NCBI RefSeq assembly: GCF_000299875.1
Contig: NZ_AMRK01000006.1
Coordinates: 62,001 to 126,000 of the forward strand
Length of the DNA: 64,000 nt
DNA from: Celeribacter baekdonensis B30
Lineage (GTDB): Bacteria; Pseudomonadota; Alphaproteobacteria; Rhodobacterales; Rhodobacteraceae
Direction: 5' to 3'
Positions 62,637-64,000 of this stretch are shown here, piece by piece. The translations under genes were made by a program, and so were the position numbers. A model generated the notes under the pieces. It was not told where the DNA came from, searched no databases, and was given only the letters and a program-made list of their open reading frames with translations. How positions within the stretch are numbered: position 1 is the first letter of the stretch; each line of letters starts with the position of its first letter.

Positions 62637-63064
62637 CCGACCATAACGACAACATGGAAGACCTCCAAGTCACCTATCCGGGGGCGGGGACGTTTAAATT
62701 GGCCGACACGAAAGGCCGGGTTGAGCATCTCAACAGGTTGGTCGCGGCCAAACAAAAAACCGCCACTTGCCTGCCGTGGTCGGAGTTTGAGAACGACCAA
62801 GGTGCCCTGCCGCAAAAGGGCCGGTGCGACATCATCGCCAACTGGGACGGCAGCCCCGCCATGGTCGTGCGCACGCTCACCGTTGAAAAGATCAAGTTCC
62901 GCCACGTGACGCCTCAACTGGCCCTGGCCGAGGGCGAGGACAAGGACATCGAGGCCTGGCGTAAACGCACCGCCAAGGCCTTTGGCACGAAAGGCGTGTT
63001 GGACCGCGACACGTTATTGGTGTTTGAAACATTTGAACTGGTCGAGGATTTGAGCGTCCGCTGA
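62633..63064 (+). CDS. ASCH-domain protein
   Basis: The 143-aa product matches the ASCH family (PUA-like RNA-binding fold): VTYPGAGTFKLADTKGRVEH (about 13-32), AKQKTATCLPWSEFEN (about 39-54), GRCDIIANWDGSPAMVVRTL and LALAEGEDKDIEAWRKR (about 96-112). Proposed roles include RNA binding or nucleoside amidohydrolase activity. The ATG overlaps the stop of the pheT remnant (ATGA). It lies in the extra DNA between pheS and pheT. Confidence 0.85.
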   Translation: MTDHNDNMEDLQVTYPGAGTFKLADTKGRVEHLNRLVAAKQKTATCLPWSEFENDQGALPQKGRCDIIANWDGSPAMVVRTLTVEKIKFRHVTPQLALAEGEDKDIEAWRKRTAKAFGTKGVLDRDTLLVFETFELVEDLSVR

Positions 63065-63123
63065 CGCCCCCTCCCATCGCAGGACACGCCCGCCAAAAGA
63101 CAGCAGGCAAAGGAGATGACGAC

Positions 63124-64000
63124 ATGAAATTCACCCTCTCTTGGCTCAAAGAGCATCTGGAAACGGACGCCTCCCTTGATGACATCCTCTATGCGCTCAC
63201 CGATTTGGGGCTTGAGGTCGAAGGCGTTGAAAACCCCCGCGATGCGTTGAAGGGGTTTAAATTGGTCAAGGTCCAAGAGGCCGAGCCACACCCGGACGCC
63301 GACAAGTTGCGCGTGTGCAAGGTCGAGACCGATGAGGGCATGACCCAGATTGTGTGCGGCGCGCCGAACGCGCGGGCGGGGATCACCGCAGTGCTCGCCA
63401 AACCAGGCATGTATATCCCCGGCCTCGACATCACCATTTCGGTTGGCAAAATTCGCGGCGTCGAAAGCCACGGCATGATGGCCTCGATGCGCGAGCTGAA
63501 CCTGGGCGAAGATCACGATGGGATCATCGAGTTGGAAGGCGGCGAGATCGGCATGGAATTCGCGGATTATCTGGCCCAGACCGATCCGTCGAAAGTCGAT
63601 CCGGTGATCGAGATTGCGATCACGCCGAACCGCCCCGACGCGCTTGGCGTGCATGGCATCGCCCGCGATCTGGCCGCACGGGGTCTTGGCACGTTGAAGC
63701 CGCTCAAGGTTGAGACCGTCGAGTCCACATTCGCCAATCCGATCTCGGTTGAGATCACGGAGGCGGCCAAGGATGGCTGTTACCTCTTTGGCGGACGCTA
63801 TATTCGCGGCGTGAAGAACGGCCCCTCGCCGATGTGGTTGCAGGACCGTTTGACCGCCATCGGTCTGCGTCCGATTTCCATTCTGGTCGATGTAACCAAC
63901 TTCTTCACCTATGACCGCAACCGCCCGCTGCACGTGTTTGACGCGGCAACGGTCAAAGACGGTTTGGTGATTGATCGCGCCAAAGGCGGCGAGGAATTGT
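63124..64000 (+). CDS. pheT: Phenylalanine--tRNA ligase beta subunit (partial, runs off right edge)
   Basis: The visible 292 codons contain the N-terminal KFTLSWLKEHLETDASLDDI, the tRNA-binding EMAP-like domain (about 39-150) with VQEAEPHPDADKLRVCKVET and IVCGAPNARAG, and the start of the B3/B4 editing region (ITPNRPDALGVHGIARDLAA, about 164-183). The C-terminal part lies outside the window. AAAGGAGATGACGAC precedes the ATG. No further frame disruption is seen. Confidence 0.95.
   Translation, partial: MKFTLSWLKEHLETDASLDDILYALTDLGLEVEGVENPRDALKGFKLVKVQEAEPHPDADKLRVCKVETDEGMTQIVCGAPNARAGITAVLAKPGMYIPGLDITISVGKIRGVESHGMMASMRELNLGEDHDGIIELEGGEIGMEFADYLAQTDPSKVDPVIEIAITPNRPDALGVHGIARDLAARGLGTLKPLKVETVESTFANPISVEITEAAKDGCYLFGGRYIRGVKNGPSPMWLQDRLTAIGLRPISILVDVTNFFTYDRNRPLHVFDAATVKDGLVIDRAKGGEEL

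Noticed and set aside
1-64000. tRNA genes, rRNA and riboswitches searched for in all gaps
   Set aside because: No cloverleaf-like segment, no TPsiC-loop GGTTCGA in a gap, and no conserved riboswitch core recognised by eye; an automated search (tRNAscan-SE, Infernal) could still find something.

Overview
The window looks like a chromosomal segment of a marine-type alphaproteobacterium of the Rhodobacteraceae (Roseobacter group). The evidence is high GC, the family-typical protein set (aa3 oxidase subunit IV, DUF2007, the TIGR02302 protein, a zinc-ribbon protein divergent from ftsE) and the presence of malyl-CoA lyase together with phbAB. It is almost entirely coding. I see no rRNA, tRNA, CRISPR array, prophage or transposase gene. 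Genus cannot be fixed from the sequence alone.

Layout. 1-6.2 kb: an OmpA-family protein (cut by the left edge), ubiA, rsmE, a membrane protein, gshA and two DUF805 membrane proteins. 6.2-10.1 kb: a minus-strand operon pyrB, two small membrane proteins, a catalytically degenerate dihydroorotase homologue, and plsY. 10.2-17.2 kb: a family-4-like uracil-DNA glycosylase, a LysE exporter, moaB and an RND efflux pair. 17.2-25.3 kb: a DsbD N-terminal-domain protein, YqgE, an acyl-CoA dehydrogenase coupled to an MBL-fold hydrolase, aa3 oxidase subunit IV, a lipoprotein, azlCD, a membrane protein and greA. 25.6-32.4 kb: ETF-ubiquinone oxidoreductase, a TPR protein, ispE, a polyprenyl diphosphate synthase, DUF2007, a TrmN6-like methyltransferase and a DUF465 protein. 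32.4-41.7 kb: a 115-bp double-hairpin repeat, a DMT exporter, phbB, phbA, an EAL protein, a PAS protein, a TlpA thioredoxin, argH, a lipoprotein and lysA. 41.7-50.4 kb: a TIGR02302 protein, a zinc-ribbon protein, ftsEX-plsC, a PNPOx-like protein, accA and an AraC/GyrI regulator. 50.4-56.6 kb: malyl-CoA lyase, the D-glutamate genes dgcN-dgcA with a D-amino acid transaminase, and an internally duplicated RTX protein. 56.6-64 kb: DUF1244, a CHMI-like tautomerase, N-formylglutamate amidohydrolase, pyk, rpmI-rplT, the second copy of the 115-bp repeat, and pheS...pheT split by extra genes.

How the genes work together. Isoprenoid and quinone supply and use recur (ispE, polyprenyl synthase, ubiA, ETF-QO). 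Acetyl-CoA handling is represented by accA, phbA, phbB and malyl-CoA lyase, which are parts of PHB metabolism and of the ethylmalonyl-CoA pathway. Envelope lipid and division functions sit together (plsY, plsC, ftsEX). The dgcN-dgcA-transaminase set should channel D-amino acids into N-acetyl-L-glutamate and L-glutamate.

Most interesting observations: (1) a 115-bp element present twice in opposite orientations, each copy folding into two long hairpins, with a compensatory base-pair change and TA-bounded inverted ends; (2) extra genes and a truncated pheT 5' end inserted between pheS and pheT; (3) a dihydroorotase homologue lacking its metal-binding histidines and catalytic aspartate, next to pyrB; (4) a 10-base motif (ATATTGTTGC) shared by the regions upstream of phbA, phbB and the RTX gene.
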